A stretch of 64,000 nt of DNA from contig NZ_JAFKCU010000003.1 in the NCBI RefSeq assembly GCF_017254845.1, forward strand, positions 748,270 through 812,269, in the 5' to 3' direction. Under the pieces are notes generated by a model. It was given only the letters and a program-made list of their open reading frames with translations. It had not been told where the DNA came from and ran no database searches. Shown one piece after another: positions 29,143-37,846 of this stretch (positions are counted from its first letter, which is position 1; every line of letters starts with the position of its first letter). Origin of the DNA: Algoriphagus pacificus. Its GTDB lineage: Bacteria > Bacteroidota > Bacteroidia > Cytophagales > Cyclobacteriaceae. Both the position numbers and the translations under genes were made by a program.

Positions 29143-32100
29143 TTATTCCCCAATTTTAGTAATCTCTCCTAAGTGATTTAATCGGACTTTAATTGGATTA
29201 ACTCCAACAAAAGCTCCAACACTTTTAAATCTATAATACCTTTTAGCATCCTTTGCAGTTGAAATACTTTTCAACTCGGAATTTTTTGTTTCTAAATGAT
29301 GCCTAAACCAAAAATCATTGGTTGAAATGCTCCAAACCAAATACAAATGTTTGCTTAATAAAGGTTTATCCTTGTTTTTAAATGCTTCTTCAGCTTCTTC
29401 ATTTGTTAAGCCTAGAATAAACATTTCATTTTGCTGCATACTATACTTCAAAACAAGATTATCGGTAGGTAAATTTTTTAAAAATGACTCTGAAAGATCT
29501 TTTTCAAATAATTGATTCCAAACATCAGATGGATTTTTGATAACAGGTGGAATCAAGTATTTCTTTCTTTCTACTGCATGCCAAAAAGTACAACTGTGCT
29601 GAATAAGTCTTCCCTCTTTATCTTTGTAAATTGCAATGTGATGATTGTTTCCTGTTACTACAAACCCAATTTCCTTACCTTTTTCATCCTTTTTGATAAG
29701 TTGGATATTATCAGCATCTGGACGAGCAAATAAACGTACTGTGTTAATTGGAATTTGCTTTTCTTCATTAAACCAAAGTGTTTCTTTAAACGCTTCCTTT
29801 TCTTTATTATTAAATTGATTTAATCTTTCTTTTACTAATAATTTTACTTTTTCATCTACAATATCATCGGCCTGATTTGCTTTAAGGCTTTGAAGTTTAT
29901 ACTTCAAAACTGTTGCATCGTTATAACAAGATGCTTTTTCAAGAATCTCCTTTTTTTCTTCGTTTAGATAAATTGGATTTTTCTTTAATGTTGATAAAGC
30001 TGTTTTAGAATTGTTTTCATTTTCTAAAAGTCTTGTCTTGACAAGATTTTTAATTTTAGAATTTATAATCTTATCAGGATTTTCAAATAAGTACTTTAAG
30101 GGCTTATCTTTTTCCGTTACTTTTATTTTTCCATATACAGATTGTTCATGTAATGCACCTCTTGGAACAATCACACCTTTTTCTTTATTCTTTCCAGTTG
30201 CTTTAAACTTGGTTATAGTAGCAACTTTTTTTCCAGCTTTGAATGAAATTAAAATCTTATCAGCTTCCTTCATTACTTGCCCTGTGGTAAACGGCTTTTG
30301 TGCCCTTAAATATTTTTCTAAGAGCGAAGTCTTTTCATTAAATTCCACTTTTGCTTCTTCAACTTCTTTATTCATCAAATCTTTGGTTTCACTAGAATTC
30401 CAAGTATTTAAGCGTTGAATAAAGCCTTGTTTTGTACAAGCAACTACCAAAGCATCAATTGCATGATGTCGATGATCATCTCTTTTTGTCCAATTTTCGA
30501 TTTCTTCTTTTTGATGCTTTCTTTTTCCGTGTTCGCTTGTCCATTCTTTGATGACGGTTTGCCCTAATTCTTTATATTTAGGTATTTGCAAATTCATTAA
30601 TACATCATCCCAACCCCAAAGATTACGGAGTCTTGCAGTGACTCCACCTTCCGTTGTAGTCACGTTATTACATACTTTTTGCAAAATTTCTCTTGCCTTT
30701 CGAGAAATATATTGCGTATCTCTCAATTGCCTGTCGATGAAGTTTTCCCATAGTTTTTTATCGGTTTCTGTCTCTTTTCCTGATTTTTTCCTCTCCAGAT
30801 ATTCTACATGCGAAACTTTCAAACGTTGCATTTTACTGTACGAAATAATCCCTCTTTTGAACCAGTCATCAACTCGTTCAGAATATATTTTTACCTGTTC
30901 TTCACCTTTAGATTTGATATAATCGTAAGCAGTTTGATTGGTTTTAGTGGCATTACATTTTCTGTGAACCAAAACTTTGTTGGTTTGAGAATCATCAAAC
31001 AATAAAGCTTTTGGGACAATGTGGTCGACATCGTAAGCCTCACCACTTAAAGCTTCCGTCAAATTAAATGTTTCTCCACAATAGATACATTGATTATTGA
31101 CTTGAGCTTCTTTTAAGTTTTTGCTGAGTGACGGAAAAATGAATTTATATTTTTGGATATATCTCTTAGTTTCAGGCAAACCAATTTCCCTTAACCGTTT
31201 TCCAATTTCCTCATTGAGTTTTTTATTTCTGGAATTTTGTAAATCGGCATCATTTCGTTCGTCTTTACTTTGCTTCAGTTCTCGTGCAAGTTCTACTCTA
31301 ATTTCAGTGGGATTTCCATATTGTTCTAAAATTGCATTAACCACATTAACCATTTGGTTTAGAATTTTCTCAACAATAGGTTGTCTTAAACTATTTTTTG
31401 GAAGAAGCTCCAACTTATCTACAACAACTTGCTGATCTCTTTCATCTTTCGTTAAAGAATTAGAATGATTATAACCTGCCAAGCTACAGGATTGAGAATA
31501 GTCATAACCTTCCATCAAAAAGGGAAGAATCTTTCGCATTGCTTTATTTGATTTATTACCAAAGCCTTGTTTGTTAAAATCAATTCGAGACAACTTTTCA
31601 GCAGTTTCATCATCAAAATCAAACCTTTTGATTAATGCATTTTTGCATTCATCCAAATCCTTTATGGAATAAATGGTATGCCATAATTGATAAAGTGGTT
31701 CTCTCTCTAATGCAGCTTCTAATTCTAAACCTGCTCTTTCCTCCAAAATTTCTCCTGTTTTTTTATCAACTATAATTGATGTATTATTAGTTGGAACAAT
31801 AGATACATCAAATCTTAAAAGTTCATTTTCGCCAAGGATATTATAAATAGAAGAATAAGTTTCATTTCCTTTGATTCCTTTTAGGATTTGCTTATTTACA
31901 TAAACATCACTTTTACTTAATTCTAAAATTTCAAGAAGTTTGGTGAAACTCAAACTATCATTTTTAAATAAATAATCTACTAAAGTCTCTTTCTCTTTTA
32001 AATCAGGGATTTTTTCACCCCATTTATATTTGCTTCCGTCAGGATTTTTTACTTTTAATGAGATATTGTTTACCACTTCCCAGATTCGGCAAAGTTGAAA

Positions 32101-32937
32101 TAATGGAGATGTTTTAGGAGCCACTTTTGGCCCAACAAATACTATTTTTTCCTTATTTTTTACATTATCAAAAACAGCCTTTTCAAACCCTTCAAAATCA
32201 CATACACTTACTGACCCTTTTTGTGATTTAAGTTTTCTTTGAAAATAAATTATTTCATTTCTAAGTTGATGAATAACATCTTCAGTAAGGAAATCATGTT
32301 TTCCTCTTTGGGCGTTAATAATAGTATCAAACTCCTCAATATAAGCTTCTCTTGGATAGACTTCTTCTTTGATTCTGAAATATGAACTGTTATCATTAGC
32401 AACTTTAAGTTCTTTATGAAAAAATTGACCGATGGTTTGATTTATATCTTTTAACTGAGCGTATCTTCCTATAACTGCCTGTACATAATCAGTATCTTTT
32501 TTGTCCGCGTTCTCTTCACTTCTTGCCGATTTGTATCCACGTTTCTGATTAAGCATATACAAAATACGCCCTAGTTGTTCAGCAGAAATATTTTCATTGG
32601 GATTAGCAGAATCACTCCTCAATTTCCATAAATCCAACATGGGGAGATTTAACAATTCTTCCGAAGGAAAAATATTGTACTTCTTTAGGATCTTTTTTAA
32701 ATCACTTTTTCTTAGTTGCTTTCGGTCATATCCTTTTCTTTGAGTCCGACTAGCTGTTCTTCTTTGATTCTTTGTGATAGATAAGCCCCTTTGAAATTCT
32801 TCTTTATCACCAGATGATAAAGGAATAATTCGTGAGCCCATCGCGGTAATTCGAATAGGAACTTTGTTCTCATCCACTTCTATAAATGCCCAACCAATTG
32901 AGTTTGTCCCTAAATCCAATCCTAAAATCTTTTTCAT
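29143..32937 (-). CDS. cas9: Cas9, type II-C RNA-guided DNA endonuclease
   Basis: A 1264-residue Cas9 with all catalytic parts: RuvC-I Asp8 in ILGLDLGTNSIGWAF, an Arg-rich bridge helix near residues 55-80 (RTASRTQRKGYDRKQLRK), RuvC-II Glu in EIRVELAREL, the HNH domain near residues 620-660 (DVDHIVPKALLFDD) flanked by a CIYC Cys pair, and RuvC-III in HHAIDALVVA (about 827). No inactivating change was seen. It is at the shorter side for Bacteroidota II-C enzymes. It is visibly more AT-rich than the tra and SusCD regions. The tracrRNA gene lies divergently 38 bases upstream. Confidence 0.98.
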   Translation of the reverse strand: MKKILGLDLGTNSIGWAFIEVDENKVPIRITAMGSRIIPLSSGDKEEFQRGLSITKNQRRTASRTQRKGYDRKQLRKSDLKKILKKYNIFPSEELLNLPMLDLWKLRSDSANPNENISAEQLGRILYMLNQKRGYKSARSEENADKKDTDYVQAVIGRYAQLKDINQTIGQFFHKELKVANDNSSYFRIKEEVYPREAYIEEFDTIINAQRGKHDFLTEDVIHQLRNEIIYFQRKLKSQKGSVSVCDFEGFEKAVFDNVKNKEKIVFVGPKVAPKTSPLFQLCRIWEVVNNISLKVKNPDGSKYKWGEKIPDLKEKETLVDYLFKNDSLSFTKLLEILELSKSDVYVNKQILKGIKGNETYSSIYNILGENELLRFDVSIVPTNNTSIIVDKKTGEILEERAGLELEAALEREPLYQLWHTIYSIKDLDECKNALIKRFDFDDETAEKLSRIDFNKQGFGNKSNKAMRKILPFLMEGYDYSQSCSLAGYNHSNSLTKDERDQQVVVDKLELLPKNSLRQPIVEKILNQMVNVVNAILEQYGNPTEIRVELARELKQSKDERNDADLQNSRNKKLNEEIGKRLREIGLPETKRYIQKYKFIFPSLSKNLKEAQVNNQCIYCGETFNLTEALSGEAYDVDHIVPKALLFDDSQTNKVLVHRKCNATKTNQTAYDYIKSKGEEQVKIYSERVDDWFKRGIISYSKMQRLKVSHVEYLERKKSGKETETDKKLWENFIDRQLRDTQYISRKAREILQKVCNNVTTTEGGVTARLRNLWGWDDVLMNLQIPKYKELGQTVIKEWTSEHGKRKHQKEEIENWTKRDDHRHHAIDALVVACTKQGFIQRLNTWNSSETKDLMNKEVEEAKVEFNEKTSLLEKYLRAQKPFTTGQVMKEADKILISFKAGKKVATITKFKATGKNKEKGVIVPRGALHEQSVYGKIKVTEKDKPLKYLFENPDKIINSKIKNLVKTRLLENENNSKTALSTLKKNPIYLNEEKKEILEKASCYNDATVLKYKLQSLKANQADDIVDEKVKLLVKERLNQFNNKEKEAFKETLWFNEEKQIPINTVRLFARPDADNIQLIKKDEKGKEIGFVVTGNNHHIAIYKDKEGRLIQHSCTFWHAVERKKYLIPPVIKNPSDVWNQLFEKDLSESFLKNLPTDNLVLKYSMQQNEMFILGLTNEEAEEAFKNKDKPLLSKHLYLVWSISTNDFWFRHHLETKNSELKSISTAKDAKRYYRFKSVGAFVGVNPIKVRLNHLGEITKIGE

Positions 32938-32942
32938 AGTAT

Positions 32943-32973
32943 TTTGAAAGTCTATCGTTTCTATTTACTTTAG
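32943..32973 (+). promoter_or_regulatory. tracrRNA promoter, Bacteroidetes type
   Basis: TTTG at 32943-32946, a 19-base spacer and TACTTTAG at 32966-32973 match the Bacteroidetes consensus TTTG-N19-TAnnTTTG except for one base. Transcription would start near 32979, in the anti-repeat. The -7 element is almost the same as that inside each CRISPR repeat. Confidence 0.65.
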
Positions 32974-32975
32974 AT

Positions 32976-33060
32976 TACTGTTTTGAAAGCAATTCACAAT
33001 AAGGATTATTCCGTTGTGAAAACATGTAGTGCCTCGGCTATCTCCGGGGCTTTCTTTTTT
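32976..33060 (+). ncRNA. tracrRNA
   Basis: The anti-repeat (32976-32999) is the reverse complement of repeat positions 2-25 with A at position 20. It is followed by an AATAAGGATTATTCCG nexus-like segment, similar in layout to known tracrRNAs, and by TTGTGAAAAC. A 7-bp terminator hairpin GCCTCGG/CCGGGGC (33031-33037 with 33044-33050) with a T-rich tail (33051-33060) ends it. Its orientation and pairing fix the crRNA strand as plus. The start is inferred from the promoter, near 32979. Confidence 0.9.
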
Positions 33061-33073
33061 CAGGCACTTTACC

Positions 33074-33196
33074 TTATCCCTCTTCATTCGCCGGTATTTC
33101 TAAGAACTTTTCAAGCTGAATTTTATAGCATGAAATTTCTAGGTGAGCCGATCCAATAGCCAATTCCACTTGAAAACCAAACTTGACGATTTTCAA
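33074..33196 (-). CDS. Tiny 40-codon ORF, copy B of a duplicated sequence
   Basis: Read from a TTG at 33194-33196 this frame codes 40 residues opening LKIVKFGFQVELAIGSAHL and ending FLEIPANEEG. A copy of identical length with 27 of 40 residues the same lies at 35724-35846. There is no ATG in frame. The palindromic terminator at 33221-33240 stands directly upstream, so it would need its own start site. I do not know this sequence; it may be a real small protein, a fragment of a larger gene, or conserved non-coding DNA. Confidence 0.35.
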   Translation of the reverse strand: MKIVKFGFQVELAIGSAHLEISCYKIQLEKFLEIPANEEG

Positions 33197-33220
33197 GATA
33201 CTTGCTTCACTTCAAAAAAA

Positions 33221-33240
33221 AATACCCAGTACTGGGTATT
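33221..33240 (-). terminator. Perfect 20-bp palindromic terminator, copy 1
   Basis: AATACCCAGTACTGGGTATT is a perfect palindrome with an A/T run on each side, so it can end transcripts from either direction. It lies 13 bases past the stop of the 47-aa ORF at 33254. The same 20 bases occur at 38749 and 50766. Confidence 0.75.
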
Positions 33241-33253
33241 TTGGCTTTCCTTT

Positions 33254-33397
33254 TCACTTCCCTGGTTTATGCTTATGCGGTTTTAAGGATGGGGTATTTC
33301 CTGGTGTTTCCTTATTATCCCGTTGACGTCGGTCTGGTTGGCCGGTAGTTTTGGCAATTCTTTTTGGACCTGGCTTAATTCCGTTTGATGTTTTCAT
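33254..33397 (-). CDS. Small basic 47-aa protein
   Basis: An ATG at 33395-33397 opens a 47-residue frame beginning MKTSNGIKPGPKRIAKTTG, very rich in Lys, Pro and Arg, ending HKHKPGK. It has no hydrophobic segment and would be disordered. It is followed at once by the palindromic terminator, which supports it as a transcribed unit. No family is recognised. It lies between the OLD nuclease and the CRISPR locus. Confidence 0.45.
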   Translation of the reverse strand: MKTSNGIKPGPKRIAKTTGQPDRRQRDNKETPGNTPSLKPHKHKPGK

Positions 33398-33906
33398 TGT
33401 GCATGTGGTTAGATTAAACATGTAGTGAATTTAACAAAGGAAATCTGCACATTCTGCTATCTATCAGCATCTTGGACAAATATTGTCTTAATAATTTAAT
33501 TAAAGAGCATAGTAGTTAAATTTTCTTTAATTCTTCTAACTCAGTAACCCAAAAACATCGGTGAGAATTGGGGTGATCCATTAATATTATCAGGATATTT
33601 GTTCAGTTCGTTAAAATTTTATAATATTTTACCTAAAGCTGCAGGAAACAGGAACCATTCATAAAACAAATCAATAATTGGCTGTCCCGACGAAGACCAG
33701 AAAAAATAAGGCATGTATTTTATGATCCCAAGGAATTACTCATGCTACAGAATCAAAGAACAGGCTATTGGACAAGCCACTTTTAAATCAGCTTTTTGGC
33801 TATTTTTATTTCTTAATAACGGTCAAACAATTAAGTCAAAAACTACATAAAAAAACTAGAAAATCACCTTTAGGAAATTCTTGGAATTTAATTTTGGAGG
33901 AAGTTT
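33398..33906. other. AT-rich intergenic region downstream of the OLD gene
   Basis: About 510 AT-rich bases after the stop of the OLD nuclease. It holds no helicase gene such as gajB, and no clear ORF or repeat. A plus-strand frame at 33768-34013 is probably spurious. Confidence 0.4.
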
Positions 33907-35709
33907 TTATTCTAAAATATATCTTCCGTAAATTTCTTTCAATTTATTTCTCCAATTTTCAGGAATACTTTCCCATTCGTTTGTCCAAGTTTGAGTTTGT
34001 TCATACGCTTTAAAAGGCTTTTCAGAATTGGCTTGATATCCAATTTCATCTTCAACACTCTCATTCATTAGCACTATTCTTCCATTACCATTAAGAGCAT
34101 TTTGGATTGGTTCATTAAATTTCGCCGCATGTGGGGTCTGTGAGTCCCTATCGTGAACTACTATCGGCTTTATACCCATAGCAGTGAGATACTTAACAAG
34201 TCCAATTATTGCAGCTTTTCCACGGGCTTTTATCACTTCAAAATTTGAGATTATAGATAAATAATTATTTTTTGGTAATCGGCTTATCGATTCTCTAAGT
34301 AAAATATCTTCAGTATCTCCTTCGACAATAATTACATTATTTGCAAAAAATGCTCTTGCTATGTAATCGTCAATTTTAAGTAACATTTTAACATAGTTTT
34401 TATCATCTCCTTGTAGTTTATTAAAAGTGTCTGTAACTGAAAATGACAAATTATCAACAGTGTTTCCGTTTTCTGTAAGTCTGTTTAATACTTGTCTTGG
34501 TTTTCTTGATATATCAATTATAAAAGGTGAATGTGTAGAGGCAATTATTTGGGATGTTGAATTACTAAGTTCATAAATAGCATCTCTCATTTGATTTGCT
34601 GCACTAGGGTGCAGATATATTTCTGGTTCTTCAAAGCAAATTATTAATGACCTAGCGTGTTCATCTTCTTTTTGAGAAAGCCATTTTTGTCTAAATCTGA
34701 GCATTCCAAAAACAGCAGCACGAACCATTCCTGTCCCTTGATTTTCAACATTCGTTTTAATGTTAGAGGACATTTCTATATCAAATGTTGGCTTTAGAAC
34801 TTTTGATGGGTCACTAAGATTTGTTGTTGCATGCAGTTCAGAGTTTGGAAATATACTAGCAAGGATTGTGTTTAAGTCAACCATCATTTTTCCAAACTCA
34901 GAATCAGAATCTTTCGGGTCTAGCTCTTTTGAAAGTTCATCTAAATATTTTTGAGCTTCTTTAAAGTTTGCTGAAGATTCCCGAACCATTTCAAACAGTT
35001 CATTTAAAGTTTTGCCAAGAACTCCGTTATTATTTCCTTGTATTTCTGATAGATTGGAATCAACAGGAATCAACAAATAACGAGGTAACATTTTTAAGAC
35101 ATTGCCTGGTATCCCACCTGGGTTTTGAAACCAAACGTCATCTTCGGTTAAGTCAAATATTTCATCTAGTTGTTCAAGACTTTCTAATGCCCCTTTACTT
35201 TTTCCAATGTTTTTATCAAGTTCTGGGAAAATAGGTTCTATTATGTTTCTATCCAGTCCAGCTTCGATAAAGTCATTTGGCGACTTACAATCCTTGAATT
35301 CATCCTTTATAGTTCTATTTTTAGATTTAAACTCAATTACAACATCTTTCCCAAGCTCATATGTTTTCCGGTATGTTACTGAAAGTCCTGATTCAGTTTC
35401 AGTATCGTAATTAAAAATTCGTCCTTTAAATCCACGCCAATCACGAGCTTCTATTTGTAAGTTTCTAAACTCTCCTTCAAGTTGCACAATTGTAGTGTCA
35501 GGCTTTGTTTCCTTAGTCTCATCGTCAATGACTGAATGATAATCACCACTAGGAAGAATTTTTTTCGCAGAGAGTAAAGTCTCGATTGCTTTGAGAATCG
35601 TACTTTTTCCACAGTTATTTTTCCCAATTAGAAATGTTGCATCTCCAAATGAAAGTTCGATTTCCTTTAGTCTTCTGAACCCCTGAATCTTTAATCTGTG
35701 TAGTCTCAT
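33907..35709 (-). CDS. OLD-family ATP-dependent nuclease (AAA ATPase plus TOPRIM)
   Basis: A 600-residue protein with an N-terminal SMC-like ATPase: Walker A GKNNCGKST (about residues 29-37), Walker B IICFEEPEIYLHP (about 350) and the ASTHSPFI motif that follows it. A C-terminal TOPRIM domain has VIIVEGDTED (about 455-465) and VHDRDSQT (about 515). OLD nucleases act in phage defence alone or with partners such as the GajB helicase. No helicase or reverse transcriptase adjoins this one. A tiny ORF ends 14 bases upstream and could be a co-transcribed partner. It belongs to the defence island. Confidence 0.9.
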   Translation of the reverse strand: MRLHRLKIQGFRRLKEIELSFGDATFLIGKNNCGKSTILKAIETLLSAKKILPSGDYHSVIDDETKETKPDTTIVQLEGEFRNLQIEARDWRGFKGRIFNYDTETESGLSVTYRKTYELGKDVVIEFKSKNRTIKDEFKDCKSPNDFIEAGLDRNIIEPIFPELDKNIGKSKGALESLEQLDEIFDLTEDDVWFQNPGGIPGNVLKMLPRYLLIPVDSNLSEIQGNNNGVLGKTLNELFEMVRESSANFKEAQKYLDELSKELDPKDSDSEFGKMMVDLNTILASIFPNSELHATTNLSDPSKVLKPTFDIEMSSNIKTNVENQGTGMVRAAVFGMLRFRQKWLSQKEDEHARSLIICFEEPEIYLHPSAANQMRDAIYELSNSTSQIIASTHSPFIIDISRKPRQVLNRLTENGNTVDNLSFSVTDTFNKLQGDDKNYVKMLLKIDDYIARAFFANNVIIVEGDTEDILLRESISRLPKNNYLSIISNFEVIKARGKAAIIGLVKYLTAMGIKPIVVHDRDSQTPHAAKFNEPIQNALNGNGRIVLMNESVEDEIGYQANSEKPFKAYEQTQTWTNEWESIPENWRNKLKEIYGRYILE

Positions 35710-35723
35710 TTTGTTATTTTAAA

Positions 35724-35846
35724 TTACTCCTTATCATTTGCAGGTATTTCTGAGAACTTTTCACACTGAATTTTATTAAAAGAAATTTCCAAGTGAGTCG
35801 TTCCATTAGCCAATTCCACTTCAAAACAATACTTGACGATTTTCAA
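35724..35846 (-). CDS. Tiny 40-codon ORF upstream of OLD, copy A
   Basis: The counterpart of the frame at 33074-33196: 40 residues from a TTG at 35844-35846, opening LKIVKYCFEVELANGTTHL and ending FSEIPANDKE. It ends 14 bases before the OLD ATG and starts just after a terminator hairpin, so it could be the leader cistron of the OLD gene. The two copies flank the OLD cassette as direct repeats of about 150 bases. Whether it is translated is unknown. Confidence 0.4.
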   Translation of the reverse strand: MKIVKYCFEVELANGTTHLEISFNKIQCEKFSEIPANDKE

Positions 35847-35869
35847 GATACTTGCTTCAATTCAAAAAA

Positions 35870-35890
35870 AACTCCCTGTGTAGGGTGTTT
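35870..35890 (-). terminator. Terminator hairpin upstream of the OLD unit
   Basis: A stem of about 7 pairs with one mismatch (ACTCCCT / AGGGTGT) has a T run on the minus strand (A bases 35864-35870) and T bases on the other side. It lies about 50 bases past the stop of the gene at 35940 and ends that transcript. Confidence 0.65.
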
Positions 35891-35939
35891 TTTAAGCTAT
35901 AGCCCCTTAATTCTACCTGTAATTACTATTTCTAAACAT

Positions 35940-36452
35940 CTACTTCTTAGGAAGAAAAGGTTTTTCTTCCATTTTTCTTGGAACTGCCCATAGTGATTCG
36001 GTGACAAACGAACCATGGCCTATGGTAGAGACACCGAAATTGAAATGAAGATTCTTGTCCATCAGCGTTGGATGAATAAGGCTTTTGTAATACCGGTAAA
36101 GTATTTCCCCACTTTTGAGTTCTCGCCCATTCTGACCAAAATGTTCCCGCATCTCAAAACGGGTTCGGACGTTTTCTCCTTTAGAATTTTTGACCAAAAA
36201 AATATCATCAGGGCCATTTAAACTGCCCTGTTGGACCGAGGTGAGAACAATAGATTTGTTACTGAGGTTTTTTATCTCAAGTTCAAGATACATGGATGGT
36301 CCATCTTTGGTTGTCTCCTTAGCCACATAATTGATTTTTACCCAAATCGGCGTATTCGACAGGTTGTATTGAGCTAAGCTATTTTGCCCAATACCCAAAC
36401 TTAGAAGCAAGGTCGCTCCAATGATTCCAATAACCTGAATTGATCTGTTCAT
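35940..36452 (-). CDS. Exported protein of unknown function
   Basis: A 170-residue protein with a signal peptide of about 27 residues (ending NSLAQ) and a likely beta-sandwich mature part (IWVKINYVAKETTKDGPSMY, LELEIKNLSNKSIVL). It has no Cys in the mature part and no membrane anchor after the signal. I do not recognise the family. It stands between the OLD unit and the AbiC-like gene, transcribed alone and ended by the hairpin at 35870. Confidence 0.6.
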   Translation of the reverse strand: MNRSIQVIGIIGATLLLSLGIGQNSLAQYNLSNTPIWVKINYVAKETTKDGPSMYLELEIKNLSNKSIVLTSVQQGSLNGPDDIFLVKNSKGENVRTRFEMREHFGQNGRELKSGEILYRYYKSLIHPTLMDKNLHFNFGVSTIGHGSFVTESLWAVPRKMEEKPFLPKK

Positions 36453-36586
36453 TTCATAGGTGTGTATTTTGATTTTTTATAGTCAAATGGAGTCTTCGAA
36501 TGGCTGAAAATTATCTCTTGGTGTGTAAGTTTGCTCTAGTCTTTATTTGTTTTTTTCTTTACCTGAAATCGTAATAAAGTCTTCTT

Positions 36587-37681
36587 TTAATTTATGTTTT
36601 GTTGAAGAATTCTAGAATTGTTTTTGAAAGTTATACCTGAGAATTTAATTCCATCGATGGTTTGTTCAGCATATAGTACTCTATGATCTATGTTCAAAAG
36701 ATCATTTTCTGATAAGTTTTCAAGAAAATCATATTTCATTATTAATCTTTTCATTTTAGGAAAACAAATTCCATTGTAAAACAAAAGCAATAATTCAGTC
36801 GAAGACATTTGAGCTTGAATCAGATTAATAAACTTCCTATATCTCTTTTTAATATGTTCTCCTTCAGTTGATTTTCCATCAATTTTAATCTTCGCCCCTT
36901 CATAATCTCCTTTGAACGTACTCAATGCTTCACTAACCACTTCCATTTCCTCTTTCTGGTCTATAAAATCGAGTATATGGTAAAGATGTCTAAAGTAATG
37001 TCCCAGCTGGTTATGGTAGTTGTTGAATACTATGTAATATGCCATTCTGGCTCTTTTTTCTTCGGAATCAACATATTCAATTCGGTCAACTTCTTCGGAC
37101 TCCATAAGTTTCTGAATATTTTGAACCACATAAGAATTAGACCTATTTTTTTGTGAAATGATTTTGGTTATTTTTTTATAAACGGACTTTAAATCATTTT
37201 CGAGTGCTTCAAAAAAATCCAATTCCAAAGAATCATAATTAGGTTCTTCAAGATTGCTAAAACTTTGGAGTAAACCATGACGAATATCCTGTTGAACTTT
37301 CAAAAGGTTAAAGAATGTGTTTTCAAATTGTTGAGTTACGAAAACATTCTTTGTTTCCTTTAATTCTTGAATTTGAAGGCTAAGTTCCTTGCTCTGTAAT
37401 CTCAATGCCAGAAAAAATAAAAGTACTCCAGCAAGACTCCAAATTGTACCAACAATACCTCCTATAAAATCTCCAGTTGCTCCAGTTGAACTAATGTCAA
37501 TCGTGGTTCCATTTGAGACTATTTCATATTGGTTCTGAAGTTGTTTGAAGAAGTAGAAGGCAATTGCTAAACCTAACAAAACACTTACAATTGATAAAAA
37601 CAACAAAAGTATTCCCCAGACTCCATACTTGTGGAGAAATTTTGTCCATCTTTTTGAAAATGATACTTCCAAAGGTTTCAT
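36587..37681 (-). CDS. Putative phage abortive infection protein (putAbiC type)
   Basis: A 364-residue protein with two N-terminal membrane segments (about residues 18-42 and 70-95) and a cytoplasmic helical domain. The stretches FVTQQFENTFFNLLKVQQDI (about 113-132), LGHYFRHLYHILDFI (about 225) and AQMSSTELLLLFYNGIC (about 293-309) match the putAbiC family of membrane-bound phage-exclusion proteins. Such proteins are thought to cause cell arrest after infection; the trigger is unknown. It lies in the defence island, with the octapeptide-repeat gene upstream. Confidence 0.82.
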   Translation of the reverse strand: MKPLEVSFSKRWTKFLHKYGVWGILLLFLSIVSVLLGLAIAFYFFKQLQNQYEIVSNGTTIDISSTGATGDFIGGIVGTIWSLAGVLLFFLALRLQSKELSLQIQELKETKNVFVTQQFENTFFNLLKVQQDIRHGLLQSFSNLEEPNYDSLELDFFEALENDLKSVYKKITKIISQKNRSNSYVVQNIQKLMESEEVDRIEYVDSEEKRARMAYYIVFNNYHNQLGHYFRHLYHILDFIDQKEEMEVVSEALSTFKGDYEGAKIKIDGKSTEGEHIKKRYRKFINLIQAQMSSTELLLLFYNGICFPKMKRLIMKYDFLENLSENDLLNIDHRVLYAEQTIDGIKFSGITFKNNSRILQQNIN

Positions 37682-37846
37682 TAATGTTTATTACAGTTTA
37701 AGTATTGCCGAAGGTGAAGAGAAGGAAGAACAAAAGTTAAATCAATGAAAGAATGTTAACTTTGCCCAAATGACCATTCGAATCTGTTCAGCACCGCTTT
37801 TGGCAATTGCATTTTAGTGGCAGTTTATTATTACTGCCAATTTGAT

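Noticed and set aside
32970-32999. Promoter for cas9 on the minus strand within the anti-repeat (TTG-N19-TAATCTAA)
   Set aside because: The -33 element and spacing fit, but the -7 element matches at too few positions to claim it.
33398-35709. Gabija system (GajA-GajB)
   Set aside because: The OLD nuclease fits GajA in domain content, but no UvrD-type helicase gene lies on either side.
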